Source: Sphingobacteriaceae bacterium
GTDB lineage: Bacteria; Bacteroidota; Bacteroidia; Sphingobacteriales; Sphingobacteriaceae
Reading direction: 5' to 3'
NCBI GenBank assembly: GCA_017745075.1
Contig: JAGIAD010000004.1
Coordinates: forward strand, 186,001 to 250,000
Length of the DNA stretch: 64,000 nucleotides
Part shown: piece by piece, positions 26,583 to 36,070 of the stretch
How positions within the stretch are numbered: the first letter of the stretch is position 1
Layout of the letters: each line of letters starts with the position of its first letter
Made by a program: the position numbers and the translations under genes
Notes under the pieces: model-generated
Seen by the model: only the letters and a program-made list of their open reading frames with translations
Databases searched by the model: none
Told to the model about the DNA's origin: nothing

Positions 26583-26730
26583 TAGGTGTGTAGTATTAAT
26601 TTGATGATTTGTATCGCAAAATTATTGCAAAAGTTTTCCAAAGCAGATTTTTTTGAGTAATTTGTGAGTTCTTCATTACTAACCCTGATGTAGCTAAGGT
26701 TGCATATGGGTTTTTATTATAACGCTACTC

Positions 26731-28146
26731 ATGAAAAAGAAGGTACTCATTGTTGACGATGAAATCAGCATCGGTTTATTACTATCCAGATTTTTAACTA
26801 AAAACGGATTTGAAGTTTCAAATGTAACAACCGGTAGAAAGGTTCTGCAAATTCTGGAAAAAGAGCGGTTCGATCTGGTATTATGCGATTATCGTTTGGA
26901 CGATACAGATGGAAAAGAAATTTTAATCCACATCAGGGAAAACTATCCGGCTACGGGTGTAATCATTATTACGGGTTATTCGGATATTAAACTTGCCGTA
27001 GAATTAATAAAACTCGGAGCGTTCGATTATATTGTAAAACCGCTTTACCCGGATGAAATTTTAAATACGATAAATAAAGCCCTTGAAACGCAGGAAGATT
27101 TAAAATCAGGTCAAAATTTTGAACATGCAGGTGGTAATCTTTCCGATTTTCAGGATTGCCCTGAATACATAAACGGCGAAAGCGATGCTTCGGTATTTTT
27201 ATTGAAACAGATTCAGCTTATCGCGCCAACAGGATATACTGTTATTTTAACAGGGAAAAGCGGTACAGGGAAAGAATGTGTTGCTAAAACCATTCATCTG
27301 AACAGTGCGCGTGGCAAAGAACCTTTCATCGCTATGGATTGTGGTTCTTTAACAAAAGATTTAGCCGCAAGTGAATTTTTTGGACACGAGAAAGGAGCTT
27401 TTACCGGAGCAACATTCACTAAAATTGGACACTTTGAGCAGGCTAACGGTGGTACATTATTTCTTGACGAGATCGGCAACTTATCATACGAGATTCAGGC
27501 AACTTTACTCAGGGCAGTGCAGGAGCGGAAAATAAAGCGGATTGGAAGTACAAAAGAGATAGATCTGGATGTGCGGCTTATTGTGGCTACAAATGAAAAT
27601 TTAGTAGAAAGCATTAAGAAAGGTTCGTTCAGAGAAGATTTGTATCATCGCTTCAATGAGTTTTCTATACATGTTCCATCATTGAAACACCGGGGCAACG
27701 ATATTCTTATATTTGCTGAGCACTTTTTGGCCACAGTAAACAAAGAATTGAATAAAAACATTGAAGGCTTTTCTGATGAAGTGAAGAAATGTTTGTTAGC
27801 ATACAGTTGGCCAGGTAATGTTCGCGAGCTAAAAAATGTGATCAGGCGGATCGCCTTGTTAACCGACGGGGATCGGATAGAAACCCATGTTTTACCTTTG
27901 GAACTTGGAATGAGCAACTATGCTAAAGCACAGCAGGGAAAAAAAGCACTTCATTTCCCGCGGGAGTTAAATGGCGTTAAATCACTTGATTTGCGAAATG
28001 CGGCCAAAGAAGCAGAATACACAGCTATTTTAGAAGTTTTAAAAGCCGTTAATTTCAATAAGACCAAGGCCGCAAAAATCTTAAAGATCGACAGAAAAAC
28101 ACTTTACAATAAAATCAAACTTATTGAGGTTGATCATGAAATATAA
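26731..28146 (+). CDS. Sigma-54-dependent response regulator (NtrC family)
   Basis: 471 residues with three parts. Receiver (1-120): acidic pair D9-D10, phosphoacceptor D53 in LCDYRLDD, Lys in YIVKPLYP. AAA+ domain (about 150-380): Walker A GKSGTGKE, the sigma-54 contact loop GAFTGA, Walker B GGTLFLDEIGN, and the sensor II segment WPGNVREL. C-terminal Fis-type HTH (about 435-465: NKTKAAKILKIDRKTLYNKI). Its target should be an RpoN promoter. No histidine kinase gene adjoins, so it is an orphan here. Confidence 0.95.
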   Translation: MKKKVLIVDDEISIGLLLSRFLTKNGFEVSNVTTGRKVLQILEKERFDLVLCDYRLDDTDGKEILIHIRENYPATGVIIITGYSDIKLAVELIKLGAFDYIVKPLYPDEILNTINKALETQEDLKSGQNFEHAGGNLSDFQDCPEYINGESDASVFLLKQIQLIAPTGYTVILTGKSGTGKECVAKTIHLNSARGKEPFIAMDCGSLTKDLAASEFFGHEKGAFTGATFTKIGHFEQANGGTLFLDEIGNLSYEIQATLLRAVQERKIKRIGSTKEIDLDVRLIVATNENLVESIKKGSFREDLYHRFNEFSIHVPSLKHRGNDILIFAEHFLATVNKELNKNIEGFSDEVKKCLLAYSWPGNVRELKNVIRRIALLTDGDRIETHVLPLELGMSNYAKAQQGKKALHFPRELNGVKSLDLRNAAKEAEYTAILEVLKAVNFNKTKAAKILKIDRKTLYNKIKLIEVDHEI

Positions 28147-28212
28147 ATTTTAAATCAAACAAAACAAAATCAGCCATTTTAGCATTTAAAGAATACGCTT
28201 GTTTTCCAAAAA

Positions 28213-29262
28213 ATGTCAGTATTCTCCTATAAACAACGCAATAATATTAACCTGGTTATTATTATTGCACTCGGCTTGTTAATTGTATATTCCCTGCAAA
28301 GTATTTTTGGTGCCATTTTAAGCACTTTGGTACTTTATACCATTATGAGGCCGGCCTATATTTATTTGGCCGAGCATAAGGGGTGGAATAAAAGGTTAAC
28401 TGCTATTTTCCTTATCGGGATTTCGATTATACTGATTGTACTGCCTTTTTATGCATTAAGCAGCATGGTGATCAGTAAAATTTCTGAACTGAAGAATAAC
28501 GAAGTTTTTTTTAAAAATCTACTGATTAAACTACAGCACCTTATTCCGGTTAAAATTAACCAGGATTTTATTCAGGAAGGTTTAAACCGTTTGGTGAATT
28601 GGGCCACCCAGCTCTTCCCATCCTTAATATCGAGTGCAGTAAATATTGTATTAAGTTTACTGGTAATGTACTTTTTACTCTACTTTATGTTGATAGAGCG
28701 GAAAAAATTCGAATTTTCACTGATTAAATATGCTCCTTTCAGAGAACAGAATGCACTGCGCTTTGGCGATGAAATGCGGAATAACACCTATGCCAATGTT
28801 TTGGGTCAGGGCTTAATCTGTTTGGTACAGGGATCGTTGGTGAGTCTTTCATTTTATGTTTTAGGCTATAAAGATCCGATGTTCTGGGGGGTAATTACTG
28901 CATTTATTTCTTTTGTACCCGTTTTGGGGCCACCCGTTGTTTTTGTTCCGGCAGCAATTTTGCAGATTGCAAACGGAAATAATTTTGCCGGCTGGGCCAT
29001 GCTTATTTTTGGTTTTGTCGTGATCATTAATATCGATAATGTGCTCAGGTTTATCATTGCAAAAAAAGTTGGCAATATTCATCCTATAATTACAGTAATT
29101 GGCGTAATTATTGGTATTCCTTTATTCGGAATATTGGGCCTTGTTTTTGGTCCGCTACTGTTATCTTATTTTATATTGCTTGTTAAGATTTACGAAACCA
29201 GTACGCTTGCATCAGAAAGATTGGAAAGAATTAAAACAAATAACGAGCATACGGAGTTATGA
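28213..29262 (+). CDS. AI-2E family transporter (PerM/YdiK-like)
   Basis: 349 residues with about eight membrane segments arranged as in the UPF0118/AI-2E family. A pair sits near the N-terminus (about 14-45), one at about 65-85, and a cluster at about 145-165 and 205-320, with the conserved FWGVITAFISFVPVLGP segment near residue 220. Family members have been linked to autoinducer-2 export or sodium/proton antiport; the actual substrate here is open. It begins 66 bases after the NtrC-type gene and is followed by three small envelope genes on the same strand. Confidence 0.9.
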   Translation: MSVFSYKQRNNINLVIIIALGLLIVYSLQSIFGAILSTLVLYTIMRPAYIYLAEHKGWNKRLTAIFLIGISIILIVLPFYALSSMVISKISELKNNEVFFKNLLIKLQHLIPVKINQDFIQEGLNRLVNWATQLFPSLISSAVNIVLSLLVMYFLLYFMLIERKKFEFSLIKYAPFREQNALRFGDEMRNNTYANVLGQGLICLVQGSLVSLSFYVLGYKDPMFWGVITAFISFVPVLGPPVVFVPAAILQIANGNNFAGWAMLIFGFVVIINIDNVLRFIIAKKVGNIHPIITVIGVIIGIPLFGILGLVFGPLLLSYFILLVKIYETSTLASERLERIKTNNEHTEL

Positions 29263-29335
29263 ATATAGCTTAACAATAAATAATGTAATAGTTTTATATT
29301 GTACTTAATTGTTAAACCCTTAAAATACATTAATT

Positions 29336-29602
29336 ATGAATGATAACTCAAAAGTTGTTGTGGCACTTTTAGCAGGATTAGCTGCCGGTGCAGCGCTAGG
29401 AATTTTGTTCGCGCCAGATAAAGGTGATGAAACCCGCGATAAATTAAGCCAGTCTCTAAAAGATCTGGGCGACTCTATCAAAGACAAAGCTGCTGATGAA
29501 ATCAACCATCTTGCCAGCTTAAAGGATAAAGTTGTTAACTCGATCAAAACAAAATTAAGAAGCGTAGAAGAAGAATATAGCGACGACGTAGAGCACGCTT
29601 AA
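29336..29602 (+). CDS. YtxH domain-containing protein
   Basis: 88 residues: a membrane-spanning, glycine- and alanine-rich N-terminus (about 6-26, VVVALLAGLAAGAALGILFAPDKG), then an amphipathic helical tail. The FAPDKG turn is the YtxH signature. Family members are small envelope-stress proteins of unknown mechanism. It often precedes a phage-holin-like gene in this phylum, as it does here. Confidence 0.88.
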   Translation: MNDNSKVVVALLAGLAAGAALGILFAPDKGDETRDKLSQSLKDLGDSIKDKAADEINHLASLKDKVVNSIKTKLRSVEEEYSDDVEHA

Positions 29603-29619
29603 TAAATAATATTGCATAG

Positions 29620-29634
29620 CCGGGCTTTGCCCGG
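29620..29634 (+). other. Intercistronic hairpin
   Basis: CCGGGC-TTT-GCCCGG, a perfect 6-bp stem with a 3-base loop and no T run, between the YtxH and holin-like genes. It may stabilise the upstream message or lower downstream expression. Confidence 0.5.
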
Positions 29635-29651
29635 TTACCTATCCATCTAAT

Positions 29652-30029
29652 ATGCAGGAAAATAAAGATAAAAGTATTGAAGATCTTGTTGACGATGCCA
29701 GGGGCTTTTTAGATGCCAGGGTAGAGTATACAAGGCTTTATATTGTAGAAAAAGCATCCAAAATTTTTGCCGATTTAGTAACCAGTACGGCATTTATAGT
29801 TTGTTTTATATTGGCCTTTTTATTTGGCTCGGTAACTTTGGCGCTCTATGTATCTGATCTTTTAGGTAGCTATGCCGGAGGTTTTGGCTGCGTTTCCTTA
29901 TTTTATATCCTATTGGCAATAATTGTTTATTTAACTAAGGATAAGTATATAGAAAAGGCTATTATTAACGTGGCCATTAGAAAGTACTTTGATAAACTTG
30001 CAGATAAGGAGGAAGATGAGAAGCTATAA
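29652..30029 (+). CDS. Phage holin family (Holin-X-like) membrane protein
   Basis: 125 residues: an acidic N-terminal helix (KSIEDLVDDARGFLDARVEYTRL), then two long membrane segments (about 45-70 and 78-98), then a charged C-terminus. This is the layout of the Holin-X/YqjE-like family, which despite the name is usually a chromosomal envelope protein and not a phage gene. It is translationally linked to the next gene, whose start overlaps its last 14 bases. Confidence 0.8.
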   Translation: MQENKDKSIEDLVDDARGFLDARVEYTRLYIVEKASKIFADLVTSTAFIVCFILAFLFGSVTLALYVSDLLGSYAGGFGCVSLFYILLAIIVYLTKDKYIEKAIINVAIRKYFDKLADKEEDEKL

Positions 30030-30453
30030 AAATATCCGGACCCTGGAAGACCTGCAGGCTAAAAAGTTAGAACTTAAGGTTGAATATACCCTTAAGCAAA
30101 ATATGCTTAAATCGGATACCAGTGCTTATTTTAAACAATTTACATTAGGTGCGCTGATAAAAAAATATGCTACGCCAAACAACCTGTTTAAAGTCGACGA
30201 AAAATTAAACATTAGCGGAACAGCAATGTCGTTGTTGTTGCCAATGTTTATGAACAAAACGATATTTAGGGGTGCTGGTTTTTTAACTAAAGCCGCTGTT
30301 GGATTGCTTTCAGGAAAAATCGGTAAATCGCTTGATGCGGAACACTTATCGGCAATTTTTAATTCTGTTAAGAGCTGGTTTGGTAAAAAGAAAGAGAAAA
30401 AAGAAAAGAAATTTGTAGACTACGGCATTCCGCCTGATAGTGAAACGTATTAG
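30016..30453 (+). CDS. Uncharacterised protein of the YtxH/holin cluster
   Basis: 145 residues with no domain I recognise. The start is fixed by the ATG at 30016, which follows a strong Shine-Dalgarno-like AAGGAGG; the frame extends upstream to 29989 but without such support. The N-terminal half looks helical (LEDLQAKKLELKVEYTLKQNMLKS). The middle has a weakly hydrophobic stretch (about 70-105) and the C-terminus a run of lysines (KKKEKKEKKF). It overlaps the holin-like gene by 14 bases, so translation is coupled. Probably membrane-associated. Confidence 0.75.
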   Translation: MRSYKNIRTLEDLQAKKLELKVEYTLKQNMLKSDTSAYFKQFTLGALIKKYATPNNLFKVDEKLNISGTAMSLLLPMFMNKTIFRGAGFLTKAAVGLLSGKIGKSLDAEHLSAIFNSVKSWFGKKKEKKEKKFVDYGIPPDSETY

Positions 30454-30520
30454 TTATATTGGTTCAATGGTTCATTAGCCATTGGTTCATTAGTGAGCGA
30501 AACGCAAAAATGACTTAAAT

Positions 30521-30555
30521 AAAAAGCCTCAGAATTTAACATTCTGAGGCTTTTT
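30521..30555. terminator. Bidirectional intrinsic terminator
   Basis: Perfect 15-bp stem (30521-30535 with 30541-30555) and a 5-base loop, A run on the left and T run on the right. It ends both the envelope cluster and the convergent aspS gene. Confidence 0.9.
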
Positions 30556-30636
30556 TATGATAATGTTTAGGCACAACGCTTGGTTTTGTGGACCATGCCA
30601 TTGCGCGCTTTGACCAATAAACTAATGACCAATGAA

Positions 30637-32391
30637 CTACTGAACCTGTAAATCCGTCTTAATTTTCAATTCTTTCAATTGCTTCTCATCAATGGTGCTC
30701 GGACTATCAATCATCACATCCCTGCCTGAGTTATTTTTAGGGAATGCGATGACGTCGCGGATAGAATCCAAACCGGCAAAAATTGAAGTCAGGCGGTCGA
30801 AACCGAAAGCAATACCACCATGTGGAGGTGCGCCAAACTCGAAAGCATCCATCAAAAAGCCAAATTGTTTTTGTGCCTCTTCTGCGCTGAAGCCTAAATG
30901 TTTAAACATTAAAGCCTGCAATTCACGGTCGTGGATACGAATAGAACCGCCGCCAACTTCGGTACCATTAATGACCAAATCGTAAGCATTGGCACGTACT
31001 TCGCCGGGTTTGCTATCCAATAAAGCAATATCTTCTGGTTTCGGCGAGGTGAATGGATGGTGCATTGCATGGTAGCGTTCTGTTTCTTCATCCCATTCTA
31101 AAAGTGGGAAATCCAATACCCAGAGGGCCGAAAATGTATTCTTATCGCGTAAACCCAAACGGTTACCCATTTCTAAACGCAATTCATTTAATTGCTTGCG
31201 TACTTTATCGGTAGAGCCGGCTAAAATCAATAATAAATCGCCTTTTTCTGTTGCGAATGCCTCGCTCCATTGTTTAAGGTCTTCTTCGCTAAAGAATTTA
31301 TCTACTGATGACTTAATGGTTCCATCATCGTTATGGCGGGCATAAATTAAACCTGTTGCACCAATCTGCGGACGTTTGATAAAATCAGTTAATTCATCCA
31401 GCTGTTTACGTGTATAGCCTGCTGCGCCTTTTGCATTGATGCCCACAACCAGTTCGGCGTTATCAAATACAGGAAAACCTTTTCCTTTTACCAGATCGTT
31501 AAGCTCAACAAACTGCATGGCAAAACGGGTATCTGGTTTATCTGAACCATACAAACGCATTGCATCTGCATACTGCATACGCGGCACTTCCGGTAAATCG
31601 TAATTGCGCACCTCTTTAAATAAGGTACGGATCAATCCTTCAAAAGTATTTAATATATCTTCCTGCTCAATAAACGACATTTCGCAGTCGATCTGCGTAA
31701 ACTCTGGCTGACGGTCGGCCCTTAAATCTTCATCCCTGAAACATTTTACGATCTGGAAATAACGGTCAAAGCCCGAAACCATCAATAATTGCTTAAAGGT
31801 TTGCGGCGACTGAGGAAGGGCATAAAACTCGCCTTCATTCATGCGGCTAGGGACCACAAAATCTCTTGCACCTTCTGGTGTTGATTTAATTAAAACAGGT
31901 GTTTCTACCTCAATAAAATCTAATGCATCTAAATACCGGCGAACCGATTGCGCCATTTTATGACGTAAAACCAGGTTATTACGTACCGGATTACGGCGTA
32001 AATCCAGGTAACGGTATTTCATACGCAGCTCATCGCCACCATCCGTTTCATCATCGATCATAAACGGAGGTAATTTTGCTGCATTTAAAATTTCTAAAGC
32101 AGAAACCTTAATCTCCACATCGCCGGTTGCCATTTTTGGATTTTTGTTGCTTCTTTCTACAACGGTACCAATCGCTTTAATTACAAACTCACGACCTAAA
32201 GTACGTGCAGTTTCGCAAAGTTCACGATTATCGTCCATGTTAAAAACCAACTGGGTAATACCATAACGATCGCGGATGTCGATAAAAGTCATACCGCCCA
32301 AATCTCTTGATTTTTGTACCCAACCACATAGCGTAACACTTTCGCCTAAGTTATTTAGGTTTAATGCACCACAAGTTACTGTTCTTAACAT
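30637..32391 (-). CDS. aspS: Aspartate--tRNA ligase
   Basis: 584 residues, the bacterial length. The N-terminal OB fold ([26 protein letters not shown]) binds the anticodon. Class II motif 2 is [18 protein letters not shown] and motif 3 is GIAFGFDRL. The bacterial GAD insertion (about 290-420) is present. Charges tRNA-Asp. A -7 box TATTTTTG lies about 25 bases upstream of the start. Transcribed alone. Confidence 0.98.
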   Translation of the reverse strand: MLRTVTCGALNLNNLGESVTLCGWVQKSRDLGGMTFIDIRDRYGITQLVFNMDDNRELCETARTLGREFVIKAIGTVVERSNKNPKMATGDVEIKVSALEILNAAKLPPFMIDDETDGGDELRMKYRYLDLRRNPVRNNLVLRHKMAQSVRRYLDALDFIEVETPVLIKSTPEGARDFVVPSRMNEGEFYALPQSPQTFKQLLMVSGFDRYFQIVKCFRDEDLRADRQPEFTQIDCEMSFIEQEDILNTFEGLIRTLFKEVRNYDLPEVPRMQYADAMRLYGSDKPDTRFAMQFVELNDLVKGKGFPVFDNAELVVGINAKGAAGYTRKQLDELTDFIKRPQIGATGLIYARHNDDGTIKSSVDKFFSEEDLKQWSEAFATEKGDLLLILAGSTDKVRKQLNELRLEMGNRLGLRDKNTFSALWVLDFPLLEWDEETERYHAMHHPFTSPKPEDIALLDSKPGEVRANAYDLVINGTEVGGGSIRIHDRELQALMFKHLGFSAEEAQKQFGFLMDAFEFGAPPHGGIAFGFDRLTSIFAGLDSIRDVIAFPKNNSGRDVMIDSPSTIDEKQLKELKIKTDLQVQ

Positions 32392-32413
32392 ATGTATAAT
32401 CTAAATTGAGCGG

Positions 32414-32421
32414 CAAAAATA
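32414..32421 (-). promoter_or_regulatory. aspS -7 promoter box
   Basis: The minus strand reads TATTTTTG, an exact TAnnTTTG match, about 23 bases before the aspS start codon. No clear -33 box. Confidence 0.45.
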
Positions 32422-32536
32422 CCGATTTTGTTTTAAAGTTTAGGATAGAAGATTTAAGGAAATTTTGAGCTGGCGATTTTGCCAGGAGATTACGATGAAA
32501 ACCAAGGGAGTGCTTTTACCAATTTGTGTTGAATCA

Positions 32537-32941
32537 TTAATATTTCTCTTCCAGCACAATTTCAAGGGCAATTACCTTCCATTCCCCTTGTATATTTTTC
32601 CAATGGTAAATTTCTTCAGTCTGTATGGTTTGTTTTTTAGTGAAAACAAGCAGCTTAGGCTTTAAAATAACCGATTTACGGGCTATTTTTTCGGTGAAAA
32701 TACCATCCTCAACAGATGATTTAATCCTGTAATGGCTGGTTTGGATTTCTTTGACCCCGCTGAAATATTTTTTTAAATCGATGGTAAAATCACGCTTGTT
32801 TATGGTGGGTTTTTCAAAGGGGGTAAAACTCAGATCATTGCCAAACATGGCTGTATAAGCCGTTACATCTTTATTTTCTAAAGCCTGATTTGCTTTTTGG
32901 TGCAGCTCGTTTATTGCTGAAAGAATTAAATCGGTTTCCAT
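32537..32941 (-). CDS. SnoaL/DUF4440-like (NTF2 fold) protein
   Basis: 134 residues without a signal peptide. The N-terminal helix LSAINELHQKANQALENKDVTAYTAMFGNDLSFTPF and the following beta strands (YHWKNIQGEWKVIALEIVLE at the end) match the NTF2-like, SnoaL/DUF4440 type. No catalytic residues can be named. It stands alone between aspS and an ECF sigma factor gene. Function unknown; a small-ligand pocket is typical of the fold. Confidence 0.7.
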   Translation of the reverse strand: METDLILSAINELHQKANQALENKDVTAYTAMFGNDLSFTPFEKPTINKRDFTIDLKKYFSGVKEIQTSHYRIKSSVEDGIFTEKIARKSVILKPKLLVFTKKQTIQTEEIYHWKNIQGEWKVIALEIVLEEKY

Positions 32942-32994
32942 GGCATGAAGTTACTGGTTTGTATCAGGGTTTTCAAATTTATGATGATCTGTCA

Positions 32995-33190
32995 GCTGAT
33001 TTTCCACAAAGGGGAAAAAATCGAAGCTATTCATTACCCATAAATTATTTTTATTTTTTGGAAATGAAAGTGCAGCATTTCATGGGTTCTGCAGTCCCGT
33101 CGTTCTCTTTAATCGTTCTACTACGTGTTCGCTGCTGCCGGATTATAACCAGGGCCTGTTTTCGATGCCCCGCTTACATAGGCGGATGAA
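32995..33190. repeat. Degenerate third copy of the dispersed repeat
   Basis: The 431-base gap 32942-33372 has no gene I can support. Its middle resembles the right half of repeat copy A: CTATTCATT, an AT-rich block, GGAAATGAAAGTGCAGCATTTCATGG (against GGAAATCAAGGGGCAGTGTTTCATGG), then GCAGTCCCGTCGTTC against GTAGCCCCGCCATTC. It is diverged, so probably an old copy. Confidence 0.55.
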
Positions 33191-33372
33191 AGATTTGGGT
33201 TCCTTTTACTTCCTTACAGAAAGAAGAAATTGTTTTATAATGCGTCTCTGTGTGTAAAAAGCTATACCTTGATCCTAATCTTAATATGAGGTTAACATAT
33301 TTTTAATTTTTTTTCTACCTTGATGCAACGTTTTAAAATCCCTTATGTCTTATAATCAGAATATTCGAAATT

Positions 33373-33930
33373 TTGGAAGCCGTATACATCGATAAAAACC
33401 TGGAACTAGTAAAAAAATGCATGCAGGGCAGCCGCGCAGCACAGTTTGAATTATACAAGCTATATGCAAAGGCCATGTATAATGTGGCACTGCGTATTTT
33501 AAATTACGAGGAAGAGGCGGAAGATGTTTTACAGGAAGCATTTTTAGATGCTTTTACCAGAATTGTTGATTTCAGGCAGGAAACTACCTTCGGGCTTTGG
33601 CTGAAGCAGATCGTGATCAACAAATCCATCAATTACCTGCGTAAGCGCAAGATGGAATTTGTAAGTACCGACGAGATATCGGAAGTGCCGGACGAGGATA
33701 GTTTTGATGATAGTGAAGTGCGTTTGCAGGCCGAAGAAATAAGACAAGCCATTACCCAATTGCCTGATGGTTACAGGGTAGTGCTGAGTTTATACCTTTT
33801 AGAAGGTTATGACCATGAAGAAATTGCGCACATTTTAAAAATAAGTGAAAATACCAGCCGTACACAATACATGAGGGCTAAAAAGAAGTTAAAAAGCATT
33901 TTAGAACAGAAAGGGATGAGAGATGAATAA
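33373..33930 (+). CDS. ECF-type RNA polymerase sigma factor
   Basis: 185 residues. Region 2: ELYKLYAKAMYNVALRILNYEEEAEDVLQEAFLDAF, with the core-binding and -10 recognition helix; region 4: LPDGYRVVLSLYLLEGYDHEEIAHILKISENTSRTQYMRAKKKL. No C-terminal extension, unlike the ECF41 protein in this window. The start is TTG; no ATG lies near the region 2 boundary. The next gene overlaps by 8 bases and encodes a one-helix membrane protein that looks like its anti-sigma factor. Confidence 0.93.
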   Translation: MEAVYIDKNLELVKKCMQGSRAAQFELYKLYAKAMYNVALRILNYEEEAEDVLQEAFLDAFTRIVDFRQETTFGLWLKQIVINKSINYLRKRKMEFVSTDEISEVPDEDSFDDSEVRLQAEEIRQAITQLPDGYRVVLSLYLLEGYDHEEIAHILKISENTSRTQYMRAKKKLKSILEQKGMRDE

Positions 33931-34450
33931 TAGATTAGAAACCTTTGTAAAGGATAACCGTAAAGCTTTTGATATCATGGAGCCACCAGCGGGGCTCTGG
34001 GCAAAGATTGAACAGGAATTAGATGCAAAAAAGAAAAAAAAACCTGTAAAGCTCTATTTATGGATGAGTGCTGCAGCAGCCATCGTAGTGGTTTTCGGTT
34101 TAGCCTGGCTGTACGCCGGAAGGTCGCAAAACAAAGATTTAGAAATAGCCGACGTTAGTGCTTCTTACGCAAAAAAAGAAGTCCACTTTGCAGGATTAAT
34201 TACTGAAAAAAGAGACAGTCTGGCCATTTTCGCCTCGGCAAACCCGGAGCTTTATAAAAAATTTACAGCTGATTTAAAAAAGCTTGACGAAGATTACGAA
34301 AAATTAAAAGCAGAATTGCCAACCTCGCCCGACCAAACTTTTGTGGTAAAGGCGATGGTAAAAAATCGTGAAATACAATTACAACTATTAAAACAACAAT
34401 TATTGATCATTAACCAGGTTGACGATTATAAAAAAGTTAACCAGATCTAA
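33923..34450 (+). CDS. Putative anti-sigma factor (single-pass membrane protein)
   Basis: 175 residues. Cytoplasmic N-terminus with a conserved-looking MEPPAGLWAKIEQEL segment, one membrane helix (about 45-66), then a periplasmic coiled-coil-like part rich in Lys and Leu. No zinc-binding HxxxCxxC motif, so not a ZAS type. I infer the anti-sigma role from the 8-base overlap with the ECF sigma gene and the topology. It could be only a membrane partner protein. Confidence 0.65.
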   Translation: MNNRLETFVKDNRKAFDIMEPPAGLWAKIEQELDAKKKKKPVKLYLWMSAAAAIVVVFGLAWLYAGRSQNKDLEIADVSASYAKKEVHFAGLITEKRDSLAIFASANPELYKKFTADLKKLDEDYEKLKAELPTSPDQTFVVKAMVKNREIQLQLLKQQLLIINQVDDYKKVNQI

Positions 34451-34580
34451 AATCAGGAGAAATTAACGCTGCTAAAGTCTTTCCTTTTTGAGGAAGGTTT
34501 GGGAGGGGAACGCTCACTGCATCGAAAGCCTATTACCGGTCGGCAGGTTTTAAGCGCACAGATGTTTAACAATTAACAAC

Positions 34581-35867
34581 ATGAAAACAATAAGAATATT
34601 TTTAGCCTTTATGGCTCTAATAGCCGTAAAAACCAATGCACAAGAAGCTGCGGTAAATAGTCCATCAGAGAAAGTAGTTTTAGAAAATCTGGAAAAATCA
34701 TCAATGATAGCGATGGTTAATACTTCAAAGGATAAGCAAACGGGGGGCGATGCTGAAAGGTCAAAATCTTTTAGCAAGAGTTTTAGCGTAAGTAATAGCG
34801 ACAAGGTTAGTTTAAACAACCAATACGGATCAATAACCATTAAAACCTGGGACAAAAAGGAAGTAAAGGTTGATGTTGATATTAAAGCCTATAGCAATTC
34901 GGATAATGATGTACAGCGGTTGCTGGATGGCGTGAGTATTGATGCCTCTAAATATGGTGACCTGGTTTCTGTTAAAACCAATATGGGCGATAGAAACGGA
35001 CGTTTTGGCCGCAGTGTTAAAAACGGGGTAACTACCTGGAGAAGAGAAATTAAGGTAATTTATACGGTATACATGCCTGCAGTAAATCCTTTAACGGTTT
35101 CGCAGCAGTATGGCAATGTAGAAATGGGCAATTTTGCCGGTCCTACCTCCTTAAAGGTAGAATATGGTAATCTTGTGGCGGGCAATTTAAGCAATACCAA
35201 TAATTATATTAACGTGCAGTATGGAAAGTGCGATATTCAGGATCTTGCAGCAGCCGTAGTGAAACATGAATATAACGGTCCGGTAACCATTGGTGCTGTT
35301 GGCACCTTAGAGCTTAATGCAGAATATGTTGCGGTAAACATTAATACGATTAGAAAATCAGCTGACATTAAAGTGCAGTATGGCAAAGGATTAACCGTTG
35401 GTACCATTGGTGGCAACTTACTTTTAAATTCCGAATATGCAAGGGTAAATATCAATACCGTTAAGGGAAATACGGTTGCTAAGCAGGCTTACGGCGATTT
35501 AAATATCGCATCAGTAGGTAAAATTGCGGTAAGTGCAGAATATTCGAACGTTACTTTAGGTTCACTGAATGGCGATGCTAACATCAAAATGGATTACAAC
35601 CGGTTAAGTGTTAACGAAATTACCCCAGCCTGTAAAAACTTTACCTTCGGGGGTGAATATGCGGCTATAGGATTAGGTTTTGCAGACCGTTTTAATGGCA
35701 ATTTTAATGTTTCAACTTCTTATGCCGGCTTTAAATATGGCTCAAACGTAACCTCAAGTTTGGTGAGTAAAGATGACGAGACTAAAAAATATACAGGCAA
35801 GATCGGTAGCGGTGGTGCTTCAAATGTAACTATTAAAACAGAATATGGCTCTGTTACCTTTAAATAA
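34581..35867 (+). CDS. Exported beta-repeat (DUF4097-like) protein
   Basis: 428 residues with a signal peptide (1-20, ending Thr-Asn-Ala-Gln). After about residue 60 comes a repeated pattern of roughly 20-25 residues built on [E/Q]Y-G-x-[V/L/I] (QYGSITIKTW, QYGNVEMGNF, EYGNLVAGNL, QYGKCDIQDL, EYAAIGLGF, EYGSVTFK). It suggests a right-handed beta-helix or stacked strands, as in DUF4097 putative adhesins. Position, 130 bases after the sigma/anti-sigma pair, suggests it is in their operon. No enzymatic motif. An intrinsic terminator follows. Confidence 0.75.
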   Translation: MKTIRIFLAFMALIAVKTNAQEAAVNSPSEKVVLENLEKSSMIAMVNTSKDKQTGGDAERSKSFSKSFSVSNSDKVSLNNQYGSITIKTWDKKEVKVDVDIKAYSNSDNDVQRLLDGVSIDASKYGDLVSVKTNMGDRNGRFGRSVKNGVTTWRREIKVIYTVYMPAVNPLTVSQQYGNVEMGNFAGPTSLKVEYGNLVAGNLSNTNNYINVQYGKCDIQDLAAAVVKHEYNGPVTIGAVGTLELNAEYVAVNINTIRKSADIKVQYGKGLTVGTIGGNLLLNSEYARVNINTVKGNTVAKQAYGDLNIASVGKIAVSAEYSNVTLGSLNGDANIKMDYNRLSVNEITPACKNFTFGGEYAAIGLGFADRFNGNFNVSTSYAGFKYGSNVTSSLVSKDDETKKYTGKIGSGGASNVTIKTEYGSVTFK

Positions 35868-35893
35868 GATTTTCTAAACCAAACAAACCTTGA

Positions 35894-35921
35894 AGTCCTG
35901 CCGAATTGGTAGGACTTTTTT
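35894..35921 (+). terminator. Intrinsic terminator (twin of 37458-37486)
   Basis: AGTCCTGCC-GAATT-GGTAGGACT followed by six Ts, 27 bases after the stop of the beta-repeat protein gene. Almost the same sequence occurs again after the S41 peptidase gene. Confidence 0.85.
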
Positions 35922-35933
35922 GTTTTATAATTG

Positions 35934-35960
35934 TCCGATATCGGATAGGTAGTGTCCGAT
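35934..35960 (+). promoter_or_regulatory. Palindromic operator-like site
   Basis: Perfect 12-base palindrome TCCGATATCGGA (35934-35945), then a further TCCGAT at 35955-35960, about 110 bases ahead of the S41 peptidase start. Possibly a regulator site; no regulator is adjacent and no matching site was noticed elsewhere. Confidence 0.35.
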
Positions 35961-36070
35961 TATGAACACTGTTTTTTTAAAAATGTTATCATTTTTTAAT
36001 GTCAAAGCGATTTCCCTCCATGGTATAGATATTGAGGCCTGGAATCATACAGAAAAATCAAACAAATGAT

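Noticed and set aside
29652..30029. Holin-like gene as sign of a prophage
   Set aside because: No lysin, capsid, integrase or attachment site nearby; the YtxH/holin-like set is a common chromosomal envelope cluster.
33060..33190. Short frames ahead of the ECF sigma gene
   Set aside because: They fall in the degenerate repeat copy and show no family features.
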